A stretch of DNA of 64,000 nucleotides, from NCBI RefSeq assembly GCF_003287875.1, contig NZ_QMKK01000025.1:69501-133500 (forward strand), read 5' to 3'. The DNA comes from Martinezella tropici. GTDB taxonomy: Bacteria > Pseudomonadota > Alphaproteobacteria > Rhizobiales > Rhizobiaceae. The notes beneath the pieces are model-generated. The model had not been told where the DNA came from. It saw only the letters and a program-made list of their open reading frames with translations, and ran no database searches. The position numbers and the translations under genes are program-made. Below, in pieces: positions 20,389 through 29,016 of this stretch (the first letter of the stretch is position 1; each line of letters opens with the position of its first letter).

Positions 20389-21585
20389 CTAAAATTTCAT
20401 CCCCGGCACGGCGAGCGGATTGTCCTCCAGCGCCGCCCTGTCCGGCGTATCGACGCGCGGCTTGCTGAGGAAGGCGTCGAACAGGCCCTTCACGAAATCC
20501 TCGGGCAGATCCTTGGTGATGATGACCATGCGCGTCCGCCGGTCTTCGGGATCGGGCCAGGCCGGCAGCCGAACCGGCGCATGGAAGATGTTCTGCACGC
20601 CATGCAGAACGACAGGACGCTCCGGCCGGTCCGATACGGCAACGATCGCCTTCATGCGCAGGAGCTTTTCGCCATGCGCCGAACGAAGGAGGTCGATGAA
20701 CATTTCGAGCGCTGTGGGATCGATGGGCTGCGTCTCGACGATCGAGAAGGATCGGATCGAGCCGTCATGGCGGGTGACATCATGGGCGTGCTGATGCCGG
20801 TGGCCGTGGTGATGCGCATGATGGTGATGGTGGTGTCCATGATCGCCGTGATGATGATCATGGTCGTGGTGATCGTGCTCATTATGGTGATGATGATCGT
20901 CGTCCGCTTCCAGCTCGTCCTGCAGCCAGCGGCCGACATCGGCGATCTTCGAGGCCGGGTCGTAAAGGCCGTTGACGAGAACGGCGACGCGGCCGGCCTC
21001 GTCGCTATCGGCATTCAGGATCTGCGCACGCGGATTGAGCGCCCTCAGCCTGCTCTCCAGCTGCGCTTCCGGCACGGCGCCGGCGATTCCGGTCTTGGAC
21101 ACGATCAAGCGGTCCGCAACCGCTACCTGTTTGCGCGCTTCTTCGTGATTGTCGAGCGTCTGCAGCCCATTGACCGCATCGACGACGGTAACGACGCCAT
21201 CGAGGTCGAAATTGGTCGCAATGATCGGATTGCCCATGATCGACTGCATGACGGGAGCAGGATCGGCAAGGCCGGTCGTTTCGATGACGACGCGCTTCAG
21301 CGGCCGGATGCGGCCGGTTTGCATCGCGTCCATCAGGTTCGCCAGCGTATCCACCAGCTCGCCGCGCACCGTGCAGCACAGGCAGCCATCGGAAAGCTCG
21401 ATGATGGCATCGCCGGAACTCTCGACCAGCAGATGATCGATGCCGACATCGCCGAACTCGTTGATGATGACGGCCGCATCGCGCATGGCCTCATCCTTGA
21501 GGATGCGGTTGAGCAGGGTCGATTTACCCGCACCGAGGAAGCCGGTCAGGATGGCAACCGGCACTCTTTGCTGCGAAACGCTCAT
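20389..21585 (-). CDS. CobW/COG0523-family GTPase with long His-rich loop
   Basis: 398 residues. Walker A is GFLGAGKST at residues 15-23 and the metal motif CxCC (CLCC) lies at 68-71. A tract of some 35 residues around 227-263 is mostly His with Asp, Gly and Asn, followed by the CobW C-terminal domain (FSIVETQPIDPTALEMFI). COG0523 GTPases deliver metals, often zinc, to client proteins; the His loop suggests zinc or nickel storage. It follows the D-Ala-D-Ala carboxypeptidase gene by 15 bases, so they form an operon. B12-pathway CobW is possible but the cob genes are 9 kb away. Confidence 0.88.
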   Translation of the reverse strand: MSVSQQRVPVAILTGFLGAGKSTLLNRILKDEAMRDAAVIINEFGDVGIDHLLVESSGDAIIELSDGCLCCTVRGELVDTLANLMDAMQTGRIRPLKRVVIETTGLADPAPVMQSIMGNPIIATNFDLDGVVTVVDAVNGLQTLDNHEEARKQVAVADRLIVSKTGIAGAVPEAQLESRLRALNPRAQILNADSDEAGRVAVLVNGLYDPASKIADVGRWLQDELEADDDHHHHNEHDHHDHDHHHGDHGHHHHHHAHHHGHRHQHAHDVTRHDGSIRSFSIVETQPIDPTALEMFIDLLRSAHGEKLLRMKAIVAVSDRPERPVVLHGVQNIFHAPVRLPAWPDPEDRRTRMVIITKDLPEDFVKGLFDAFLSKPRVDTPDRAALEDNPLAVPGMKF

Positions 21586-21600
21586 GATTCCTGTCCGATA

Positions 21601-22767
21601 TTAGAAAGTGGGACGCGGCATGGGGATAGGCACACCGGATGCACCGCCGGAAATGGCGATTTTGCTGTCCCTGATTGCCTTGTCGCCTCTGGCCGCGACA
21701 TCGTCCTTGTCGCCCTTGGCGGCAGTCGCGACATCCTGGCCGCCGATCAGGCCGGCATAGACGAAATTGGGCTCGTGATCCATTTCATGAATATAGGGCG
21801 ACTGCACCTTGGTGCGGCCGAAGGGATCGCGGGTCTCGCTGCGCGCCTGCGCGCCCTTGGTGCTGCAGATGTCGGCCGTCACATCGGCGACGTCGGCTGC
21901 AAGCGGCGCATCGGGCCTGAGGGTCGCCAGCGTATCGCGGGTGGACAACTGGTTCTGGAAGCCTTTTTCCAGGAGATTGGCGGAATCGTCGGCGCGTGCC
22001 GCCAGGCTGTCGGTTCCGAGCACGACCGAGATCAGCGTGCGGCCGTTGCGGGTTGCCGATGCGATCTGGTTGAAACCGGCCGCGCAGATGAAGCCGGTCT
22101 TCATGCCGTCGGCGCCGTCGAAGCGGCCGATGAGCATATTGATGTTCGGCACCTGCTTCACGCCGTTGGTGAAGCCCTCGAGCGAGAAATAGCCGGCATA
22201 TTGCGGGAACTCGCGGCGTAGCGCGACGCTGAGGATCGCAAGATCGCGCGCCGTGGTATATTGCCCCTTGCCGGGAAGGCCGTTCGGGTTGATGAAATGC
22301 GAGTCGCGCATGCCGAGGCGGGCGGCTTCCGCATTCATCAGCGCCACGAAGCCCTGCTGCGAACCGCCGACCGTCTCTGCGACGGCCATGGCGAGATCGT
22401 TGGCCGATTTGACCAGCATCATCTTCAAGGCGTTGTCGAGCGTCATCTTCTGGCCCGGCTTGAAATACATCTTCGCGGGCGGCTGTGCCGCCGCAAGCTT
22501 CGACATGACGACGGGCGTATCGAGCCTGACCTGGCCGGATTGGATGGCCCGGAAGGTCACATAGGTCGTCATCAGCTTGGTGAGCGAGGCGGGATACCAG
22601 CGTCGAAACGCCTCCTGCTGGTCGAGAACACGTCCCGTGCTGACATCGACGAGAATATGCGGATTGGCTGCGGCTGTGCCAGCAGCCGACAGGAAAAGCA
22701 TGGATGCTGCTGCGGCCATAGGAGCGAGCCGCAGGGCGGCATACAAACGATTCTTCTTCGTCGGCAC
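21601..22767 (-). CDS. D-alanyl-D-alanine carboxypeptidase (PBP5/DacF type)
   Basis: 388 residues with a Sec signal peptide (alanine-rich, ending GTAAANP). The penicillin-binding triads are visible: SLTK (SxxK) in RWYPASLTKLM, SAN in LVKSANDLAMA, and KTG in DGMKTGFI. It trims the terminal D-Ala from peptidoglycan pentapeptides in the periplasm. The C-terminal 100 residues are unlike the usual PBP5 C-domain and are rich in Asp, Ala and Lys. The GTG start at 22767 has GAAGGAT upstream. It leads the operon with the CobW gene. Confidence 0.92.
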   Translation of the reverse strand: MPTKKNRLYAALRLAPMAAAASMLFLSAAGTAAANPHILVDVSTGRVLDQQEAFRRWYPASLTKLMTTYVTFRAIQSGQVRLDTPVVMSKLAAAQPPAKMYFKPGQKMTLDNALKMMLVKSANDLAMAVAETVGGSQQGFVALMNAEAARLGMRDSHFINPNGLPGKGQYTTARDLAILSVALRREFPQYAGYFSLEGFTNGVKQVPNINMLIGRFDGADGMKTGFICAAGFNQIASATRNGRTLISVVLGTDSLAARADDSANLLEKGFQNQLSTRDTLATLRPDAPLAADVADVTADICSTKGAQARSETRDPFGRTKVQSPYIHEMDHEPNFVYAGLIGGQDVATAAKGDKDDVAARGDKAIRDSKIAISGGASGVPIPMPRPTF

Positions 22768-22960
22768 GATCTATCCTTCAGAAGTCCGGAATTTTCTCGA
22801 AAGCTTCGTCTATTTAACCTATATGGCTAGGAGAAGGCAAAGGCGATTGACGACTTTATTTGCCGTCAGCACACCGCAAAGGCCGCTATAAGCTGGTCAG
22901 GGCCGTGCGGCGGATCCGTGAATTGAACCAGAATCGATATTGAGCAGCAGGAAAATCAGC

Positions 22961-24121
22961 ATGCCGATCTTGAACAGGGCCGCAGAACTCCAGGGCGAAG
23001 TGACCGAGTGGCGCCGCCATATCCATGCACATCCGGAACTCCTCTATGCCGTTGAGAATACGGCCGCCTTCGTGGCCGAAAAACTGCGCGCCTTCGGCGT
23101 TGACGAAGTGGTGACCGGCATCGGCCGCACCGGCGTCGTCGGCCTGATCCGCGGCAAGGCTTCGGGCCGCACGATCGGCCTGCGCGCCGACATGGACGCC
23201 CTGCCGCTGACCGAGATCACCGGCAAGCCCTATGCTTCAGAAACACCAGGGAAGATGCATGCCTGCGGCCATGACGGCCACACCGCCATGCTGCTGGGTG
23301 CCGCGAAATACCTCGCCGAAAACCGGACCTTCAACGGCAATATCGCCGTCATCTTCCAGCCGGCCGAAGAAGGCGGCGCCGGCGGCGACGCCATGGTCAA
23401 GGACGGCATGATGGAGCGCTTCGAGATCGCTGAGGTCTACGGCATGCACAACATGCCGGGCCTGCCCGTCGGCCATTTCGCCATCCGCAAAGGCCCGATC
23501 ATGGCGGCGACGGATGAATTCACCGTCTCCATCAAGGGGCTCGGCGGCCATGCGGCCATGCCGCATAAAACGATCGATCCGATCGCCATCGGCGCCCAGA
23601 TCGTTTCCAACCTGCAGCTCATCGCCTCGCGCAGCGCCGACCCGCTGAAATCCGTCGTCGTCTCCGTCACCAAGTTCAACGCCGGCAACGCGCATAACGT
23701 CATCCCGAACGATGCGAGCTTCGGCGGCACGGTGCGCACCCTCGATCCCGAAATGCGTGACCTCGCTGAACGGCGCTTCAAGCAGATCGTTTCCGGCATC
23801 GCCGCGAGCCACGGTGCAGAGGCCGAGATCGAATTCCACCGCAACTACCCGGTCACCTTCAACCATGCCGACGAAACCGATCACGCAATCGCCGTCGCCG
23901 AGGAAATCGCTGGCGCGGGCAATGTCATCCCGAATATCGACCCGATGATGGGCGGCGAGGATTTCTCCTACATGCTGCTCGCCCGTCCCGGCGCCTTCAT
24001 CTTCGTCGGCAACGGCGACAGCGCCGGCCTGCACAATCCGGCCTACGACTTCAACGACGAAGCCATCGCCCACGGCATCTCCTACTGGGTGCGGCTCGCC
24101 GAACAGCGCCTCAACGCCTGA
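22961..24121 (+). CDS. M20-family amidohydrolase (hippurate/N-acyl amino acid hydrolase type)
   Basis: 386 residues. The fold is a metallopeptidase M20 catalytic domain with an inserted dimerisation domain. Metal-site segments are MHACGHDGHTAMLLGAAKYL, FQPAEEGGAGG and MGGEDFSYML. EVTEWRRHIHAHPEL is the typical N-terminus. Close families hydrolyse hippurate, N-acetyl amino acids or indole-3-acetyl amino acids, which cannot be separated by sequence alone. The ATG at 22961 follows a GGAAAA-type SD. Confidence 0.92.
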   Translation: MPILNRAAELQGEVTEWRRHIHAHPELLYAVENTAAFVAEKLRAFGVDEVVTGIGRTGVVGLIRGKASGRTIGLRADMDALPLTEITGKPYASETPGKMHACGHDGHTAMLLGAAKYLAENRTFNGNIAVIFQPAEEGGAGGDAMVKDGMMERFEIAEVYGMHNMPGLPVGHFAIRKGPIMAATDEFTVSIKGLGGHAAMPHKTIDPIAIGAQIVSNLQLIASRSADPLKSVVVSVTKFNAGNAHNVIPNDASFGGTVRTLDPEMRDLAERRFKQIVSGIAASHGAEAEIEFHRNYPVTFNHADETDHAIAVAEEIAGAGNVIPNIDPMMGGEDFSYMLLARPGAFIFVGNGDSAGLHNPAYDFNDEAIAHGISYWVRLAEQRLNA

Positions 24122-24243
24122 GGCCTGCCTCGATACCTCCGCGTGGTCTTTAAGGCTGCGCGGAGCCCGCTCAAGACAGATTGTCTCCACGACGCAAAAA
24201 GGCTTGGCTTCGGGCCTTGGCTTTTGTATGGATCATGCCGAGT

Positions 24244-24320
24244 GGTCTCGTAGCTCAGCAGGATAGAGCATCAGATTCCTAATCTGAGGGTCACGCGTTC
24301 GAATCGCGTCGAGATCACCA
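24244..24320 (+). tRNA. tRNA-Arg (anticodon CCT)
   Basis: A 77-base cloverleaf with encoded CCA. Acceptor arms are GGTCTCG and CGAGATC (one G-T pair). The D-loop region reads GCTCAGCAGGATAGAGC. The anticodon stem TCAGA/TCTGA encloses TTCCTAA with anticodon CCT (reads AGG), and the T arm ACGCG/CGCGT encloses TTCGAAT. Its 3' end borders a lower-GC acetyltransferase gene. Confidence 0.96.
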
Positions 24321-24354
24321 TTTTTCAGCTTAAATGATGATCGCGTGATCGAGA

Positions 24355-24951
24355 TTGGGAAAACACCAGAGTTCAGCGCGCACAAGTGATTTAACCCTTG
24401 TAGAGCCAAGCCTGCTCAATTTGCGGGGTTTCGAACGAGCGCTCATGCGCGGATGGTCGCCCGATCCACGGCGCCAGCATGACAAGTCGTTTATCGAAAC
24501 TGAACTGACGATACTCAGGAAAGACAGATCAGCTTTCGTCGCCCGTACTATATCGAATGAAATCGTCGCCACAGCGATATCGAATCGGGAACATCAATGC
24601 CTTGTTTCCCGCCCGTTCTGGATCTGGGATGGAGGCTTTTGCGGCTACATCACATTCCGCTATTTGGCCGGAACGACCGAACTGCCCCTACATGTGCCGG
24701 GTCATGTGGGCTATTCGGTCGTTTCTTGGAAACAAGGTCGAGGATATGCAACGCAAGCACTTCGGCTTTTATTGCCAATAGCAAGGAACGCTGGCTTTGC
24801 CAAAGTCAGCATCGTTTGCAACGACGATAACCTCGCTTCGAAGCGCGTTATAAAGAAAGCGGGCGGCGTGCTTCGCCATATAGGCACCCACGCATCGGAT
24901 TTTCCAACCGTATCGAAGCTGTTCTTCGATCTGACGACTATTTGTATTTGA
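24355..24951 (+). CDS. GNAT-family N-acetyltransferase
   Basis: 198 residues. The GNAT fold is shown by PGHVGYSVVSWKQGRGYATQALRLLL, which holds the acetyl-CoA pyrophosphate-binding pattern (Q/R-G-x-G-Y/A), and by VCNDDNLASKRVIKKAGG. It acetylates an amine of unknown identity. The start is a TTG, because an in-frame stop at 24346 limits the upstream extent; an ATG at 24445 would cut into the domain. Base composition is clearly lower in GC than in neighbouring genes, which fits acquisition next to the tRNA. Confidence 0.82.
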   Translation: MGKHQSSARTSDLTLVEPSLLNLRGFERALMRGWSPDPRRQHDKSFIETELTILRKDRSAFVARTISNEIVATAISNREHQCLVSRPFWIWDGGFCGYITFRYLAGTTELPLHVPGHVGYSVVSWKQGRGYATQALRLLLPIARNAGFAKVSIVCNDDNLASKRVIKKAGGVLRHIGTHASDFPTVSKLFFDLTTICI

Positions 24952-25012
24952 ACGCGCCCTGCCGTGAGCCTCCATAAGGGCGCAGCGTAAGCGTGAACTT
25001 AAAGTCCAGATA

Positions 25013-25279
25013 TCACCCCACAGCGATCCTGTTCCTCACCAGCCGCACGCCGGGAATGGATTCCGCAACCGCGGTCGCCCGCTTCACCTCCTGGGAAGTC
25101 GCGACCGAACCGTGCAGACGGATTTCCTGGCCTGCCGCAATCACGGTGACATCGGAAGCATCGATTCCGCCGGCAACGGCGAGCGCGTTGGCAACCGCAG
25201 ATTCCAGCGCCGAGCGCCTGGCCTGGTCGTTTTCCAGATAGAGCTCCATGCCATGAAACGTCGCCGCCTTGAAAACCAT
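25013..25279 (-). CDS. BON-domain protein
   Basis: 88 residues forming essentially one BON domain: ALESAVANALAVAGGIDASDVTVIAAGQEIRLHGSV, then ATAVAESIPGVRLVRNRI. No signal peptide is visible, so unlike OsmY it may stay in the cytoplasm. BON domains bind lipids or membranes; no specific role can be given. Confidence 0.85.
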   Translation of the reverse strand: MVFKAATFHGMELYLENDQARRSALESAVANALAVAGGIDASDVTVIAAGQEIRLHGSVATSQEVKRATAVAESIPGVRLVRNRIAVG

Positions 25280-25478
25280 TCATCGTCCTCCGCATTCAGG
25301 TGGTCGGAAAACGCGGCAGTTTGCATTTGGTTCAATGGAGATCGAAAAAAATATGACTAATTCACACACTCGCTTTTCGCGGGTGCTGGCAGAGGAGCGG
25401 TTGCATGGCTGCGGACTTGCCGCTCCACGCAATCCCCTGTAGAGCCTTGGGGGAACAGCAGCAAATGCGGATACCTGA

Positions 25479-26672
25479 ATGAATACCGGCAGCAAGGCGC
25501 GTCGCCGCCTGACGATATTGGGTTCGACCGGCTCCATCGGCCAGAATACGCTCGACGTCATCGCCCAGCTTGGCGGACGTGACGCCTTCGATATCGCCGC
25601 GATCACCGGGCATGACAATATCGGCCTGCTGGCCGAGCAGGCCAAGGCCTGCGGCGCCGCTTTCGCGGTGACGGCCAATGAAGAGCGCTATCAGGAGCTG
25701 AAGGATGCGCTCGCCGGGACAGGCATTGTCGTCGGCGCGGGCAAGAATGCCTTGATCGAAGCCGCTTCGATGCCCTCGGATTGGGTCATGGCGGCGATCG
25801 TCGGCACCGCCGGTCTTGCGCCGACGCTGGCAGCTGCCCGCCGCGGCGGCGATATCGCGCTCGCCAACAAGGAATGTCTCGTCTCGGCAGGTGATCTCTT
25901 CGTGCGCGCCGTTGCCGAGGGCGGCGGCCGGCTGATCCCCGTCGACAGCGAACACAGCGCCATCTTCCAGGCACTGGAGGACGATCAACAGCACGCGGTC
26001 GAACGCATCATCCTCACCGCGTCCGGTGGCCCCTTCCGCACCTGGACGCGCGAGCAGATGGCCAATGTCACGCCGGCGATCGCGCGTGCCCATCCCAATT
26101 GGTCGATGGGTTTCAAGATCTCCATCGGCAGCGCCTCCATGTTCAACAAGGCGCTGGAGATGATCGAGGCCAAGCACCTGTTCAATGTCCGGCCCGATCA
26201 GATCGAAGTCGTGGTCCACCCGCAATCCGTCATTCACTCGATGGTCGGCTATACGGACGGCTCCATTCTGGCGCAGCTCGGCTGTCCCGACATGCGCACC
26301 GCCATCGGCTATGCGTTGGCTTACCCGGCCCGCACCAGGCTCAGCGTCGACCGGCTGGATTTCGCCAAGCTCGCCCGACTGGATTTCGAGGCGCCGGACG
26401 AGGTTCGTTTCCCGGCCCTTCGCCTTGCCCGCACCGCACTGGAACGCGGCGGCCTCCAGGGCGCGATCATGAATGCGGCCGAAGAGATCGCCTTCCACGC
26501 CTTCGTCGATGGCCGCATCGGCTTCCTGGAAATGGCCGATATCGCCGAGGCTGTCATGGACGAGATGATCGCAACCGGCAGCGCCGAGACCATGGATGCC
26601 GTCTTTGCCGCCGACGCCGAGGCGCGCAGCCGTGCCGCCGTGCTCATCGCCCAGCGGGAAAAGGCTGCGTAA
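25479..26672 (+). CDS. dxr: 1-deoxy-D-xylulose 5-phosphate reductoisomerase
   Basis: 397 residues. It makes 2-C-methyl-D-erythritol 4-phosphate with NADPH, the committed step of the MEP isoprenoid pathway. The NADPH-binding start LTILGSTGSIGQNTLDV, the metal and substrate segment VDSEHSAIFQ, and LTASGGPFRTW are diagnostic. PQSVIHSMVGYTDGS and the C-terminal helical domain complete the fold. It is the dxr often found apart from the yaeT/dxr cluster in rhizobia. Confidence 0.97.
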   Translation: MNTGSKARRRLTILGSTGSIGQNTLDVIAQLGGRDAFDIAAITGHDNIGLLAEQAKACGAAFAVTANEERYQELKDALAGTGIVVGAGKNALIEAASMPSDWVMAAIVGTAGLAPTLAAARRGGDIALANKECLVSAGDLFVRAVAEGGGRLIPVDSEHSAIFQALEDDQQHAVERIILTASGGPFRTWTREQMANVTPAIARAHPNWSMGFKISIGSASMFNKALEMIEAKHLFNVRPDQIEVVVHPQSVIHSMVGYTDGSILAQLGCPDMRTAIGYALAYPARTRLSVDRLDFAKLARLDFEAPDEVRFPALRLARTALERGGLQGAIMNAAEEIAFHAFVDGRIGFLEMADIAEAVMDEMIATGSAETMDAVFAADAEARSRAAVLIAQREKAA

Positions 26673-26777
26673 CGCGTAAGTAGTCGCTTACAATTTATGG
26701 CAGCTTAACAGCACACCTGGCTCATCCGCCGTTCCAATTTCTGGCAGAAACCCCTGGGCTCTGAGAGGAAGCTTTCC

Positions 26778-27989
26778 TTACGCAACGGCCCTTGCGAGCG
26801 CACAGCGCGACCAGAGCGCATGCAGCGCACCGACCAGCTGCTCGATATCGCCATCCGAATGCAGCGGCGTCGGCGTGATGCGCAAGCGCTCGGTTTTCTT
26901 CGGTACGGTGGGATAATTGATCGGCTGCACATAGACGCCGGCGTCGAGCAGCAGATCCGAAATCCACTTGCACTTGGCGGCATCGCCGACCATGACCGGA
27001 ACCACGTGGCTCGGGTTCGGCATATGCGGAATGCCGGCCGCATCGAGTTGTGCACGCAGCCTGCGCACGCGATCCTGATGGCGCATGCGTTCGAACTGGC
27101 TGACCTTTAGATGCTGGATAGAGGCGACGGCGCCCGCAGCCAGCGCCGGCGGCAGCGAGGTCGTGAAGATGAAGCCGGAGGCAAACGACCGGATGAAATC
27201 ACAGAGTGCGGTCGAAGCGGCGATGTAACCGCCCATGACGCCGAATGCCTTGCCGAGCGTGCCTTCGATGACGGTCAGGCGATCCATCAGTCCCTCGCGC
27301 TCGGCAATACCGCCGCCGCGCGGGCCGTACATGCCGACGGCATGCACTTCGTCGAGATAGGTCATCGCGCCATACTTGTCGGCGAGGTCACAGATTTCCC
27401 TGATGGGGGCGATATCGCCATCCATGGAATAGACGCTCTCGAAGGCGATCAGCTTCGGCGCCTTGGGATCGGCAGCCTTCAACTTGGCTTCGAGATCGTG
27501 CAGATCGTTATGCTTCCAGATGACCTTGTCGCACTTCGCATAGCGAATGCCTTCGATCATTGAAGCGTGGTTCAGCGCATCCGAGAAGATGATGAGATCG
27601 GGAATGCGTGCGCCAAGCGTGCCGAGTGTCGCCCAATTGGAGATGTAGCCCGAGGTGAAGATCAGCGCGGATTCCTTGCCGTGGAGATCGGCGAGTTCCT
27701 GCTCGAGCAGAACATGGTAGTGGTTGGTGCCAGAAATATTCCGGGTGCCTCCCGCACCCGCGCCACAGTGATCGATGGCTTCTTTCATCGCCTCAATCAC
27801 CTTGGGGTGTTGGCCCATGCCGAGATAGTCGTTGGAGCACCAGACGGTCACTTCCTGCGGGCCGTTCGGGGTATGTCTGACAGCGCGCGGGAAATTGCCA
27901 CGGCGGCGTTCCAGATCTGCGAAGACCCGGTAGCGGCCTTCATTGTGAAGACCTTCCAGCTCGCCTTTAAAAAATGCTTCGAAATCCAT
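26778..27989 (-). CDS. hemA: 5-aminolevulinate synthase
   Basis: 403 residues. It condenses glycine and succinyl-CoA to 5-aminolevulinate with PLP, the alphaproteobacterial (C4) start of heme and corrin synthesis. [14 protein letters not shown] and [15 protein letters not shown] are substrate-binding segments; the PLP lysine is Lys247 in EGTLGKAFG. The second of two adjacent ATGs (27989) was chosen for its spacing from GGAG. An Irr-box-like sequence lies about 100 bases upstream. Its product feeds the B12 pathway that also needs cobS and cobT. Confidence 0.97.
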   Translation of the reverse strand: MDFEAFFKGELEGLHNEGRYRVFADLERRRGNFPRAVRHTPNGPQEVTVWCSNDYLGMGQHPKVIEAMKEAIDHCGAGAGGTRNISGTNHYHVLLEQELADLHGKESALIFTSGYISNWATLGTLGARIPDLIIFSDALNHASMIEGIRYAKCDKVIWKHNDLHDLEAKLKAADPKAPKLIAFESVYSMDGDIAPIREICDLADKYGAMTYLDEVHAVGMYGPRGGGIAEREGLMDRLTVIEGTLGKAFGVMGGYIAASTALCDFIRSFASGFIFTTSLPPALAAGAVASIQHLKVSQFERMRHQDRVRRLRAQLDAAGIPHMPNPSHVVPVMVGDAAKCKWISDLLLDAGVYVQPINYPTVPKKTERLRITPTPLHSDGDIEQLVGALHALWSRCALARAVA

Positions 27990-28087
27990 CATCTGCTCCA
28001 GTACCGTGCGACCGTTTTCGAGAATGCCGGTTCACACGTCAACCCCTCCGCATTGCTTTCGCGCCCGCTGCGGCAAATGGCCACTAA

Positions 28088-28104
28088 TTTTGAATAATTC
28101 CAGA
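28088..28104 (-). promoter_or_regulatory. Candidate Irr (ICE) box upstream of hemA
   Basis: The 17-base sequence TTTTGAATAATTCCAGA matches the iron-control-element pattern TTTAGAANNNTTCTAAA at 11 of 14 defined positions and is itself an imperfect palindrome. It lies about 100 bases before the hemA start. Irr control of heme genes is known in Rhizobiales; binding here is inferred only. Confidence 0.45.
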
Positions 28105-28160
28105 CAAGAATAACCATTCACGTCAAATTGACAATCGAAACCGTGCTGGAAACACTCTAT

Positions 28161-28191
28161 CCGGAGCGGCGGGTAAACCCCGCCGCTCCGG
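28161..28191. terminator. Strong GC hairpin after coxM
   Basis: The arms CCGGAGCGGCGGG (28161-28173) and CCCGCCGCTCCGG (28179-28191) pair over 13 bp around a five-base loop. There is no T-run in the coxM direction, so termination would not be classical. It may act as a transcription or degradation barrier between cox and hemA. Confidence 0.55.
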
Positions 28192-28207
28192 CCTGTTCAT
28201 GGCGAAT

Positions 28208-29002
28208 CTAGACAGCAGCCACGGCGCGCTTGGCCATGACCTTGATCAGATTGGCGCGATATTCGGCCGTGGCGTGCAGGTCGGAGAGCAGCGCCGATGG
28301 GTCCACTGTCACGCCGGTAACTGCGTCCGGCAGCCAGTGGACCGCAAGCGCCTGTTCCAGTTCGGCATGGCGGAACACGCCGTCCGCGCCGGCACCGGTA
28401 ATGGCAACGCGCACGCCCCCTGCCCCCTTGGCGACGAAGACCCCCGTCAACGCATAGCGCGAGGCGGGATTGGGAAATTTGGCATAGCCTGCCCGCTCCG
28501 GCGCATCGAAGGCGATGGAGGTGATAAGCTCCGCCCCTTCCAGCGCCGTCTCGAACAGGCCCCGAAAGAAGTCGTCGGCCGCGATCTGGCGGCGATCGGT
28601 GACGATGGTGGCATTCAGCGCCAGCATAGCCGCCGGATAATCGGCGGCCGGATCATTGTTGGCGATGGACCCACCGATCGTGCCCATATGCCGGACATGC
28701 GGATCGCCGATCATGCCGGCAAGATCGCAAAGCGCCGGACAGACCGTGCGGATCGCTGCCGAAGAGGCAACTTCCGCATGGGTGGTCGCCGCGCCGATCG
28801 TGACCCTGCGGCCATCGACACGGATTCCCTTGATCGAAGGGATATGCCTGAGATCGACGAGATCGCTCGGCGATGCCAGACGCTGTTTCATGGTCGCGAT
28901 CAGCGTCATGCCACCGGAGACGTATTTGCCTTCGTCGGCATCAGACAGAAGCTTCACGGCTTCGTCGACCGAGGAGGCGCGATGATAATTCGTTGCGTAC
29001 AT
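28208..29002 (-). CDS. coxM: CO/xanthine-dehydrogenase-family FAD-binding subunit (CoxM type)
   Basis: 264 residues. It is the medium subunit of a molybdenum hydroxylase and carries FAD. YVSGGMTLIATMKQRL matches the AGGT-type FAD loop, and RHMGTIGGSIANNDPAADYPAAMLAL the second FAD site; the CO-dehydrogenase C-domain follows. The start MYATNYHRASSV at 29002 is the natural one. It is last in the order coxS-coxL-coxM, with 14 bases between coxL and coxM. Confidence 0.92.
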   Translation of the reverse strand: MYATNYHRASSVDEAVKLLSDADEGKYVSGGMTLIATMKQRLASPSDLVDLRHIPSIKGIRVDGRRVTIGAATTHAEVASSAAIRTVCPALCDLAGMIGDPHVRHMGTIGGSIANNDPAADYPAAMLALNATIVTDRRQIAADDFFRGLFETALEGAELITSIAFDAPERAGYAKFPNPASRYALTGVFVAKGAGGVRVAITGAGADGVFRHAELEQALAVHWLPDAVTGVTVDPSALLSDLHATAEYRANLIKVMAKRAVAAV

Positions 29003-29016
29003 GTCCTGTCCTCCTC

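Noticed and set aside
20800..20905. CAT/GTG-rich repeat tract resembling a microsatellite
   Set aside because: It is the histidine-codon tract of the CobW-family gene and is explained by its protein.
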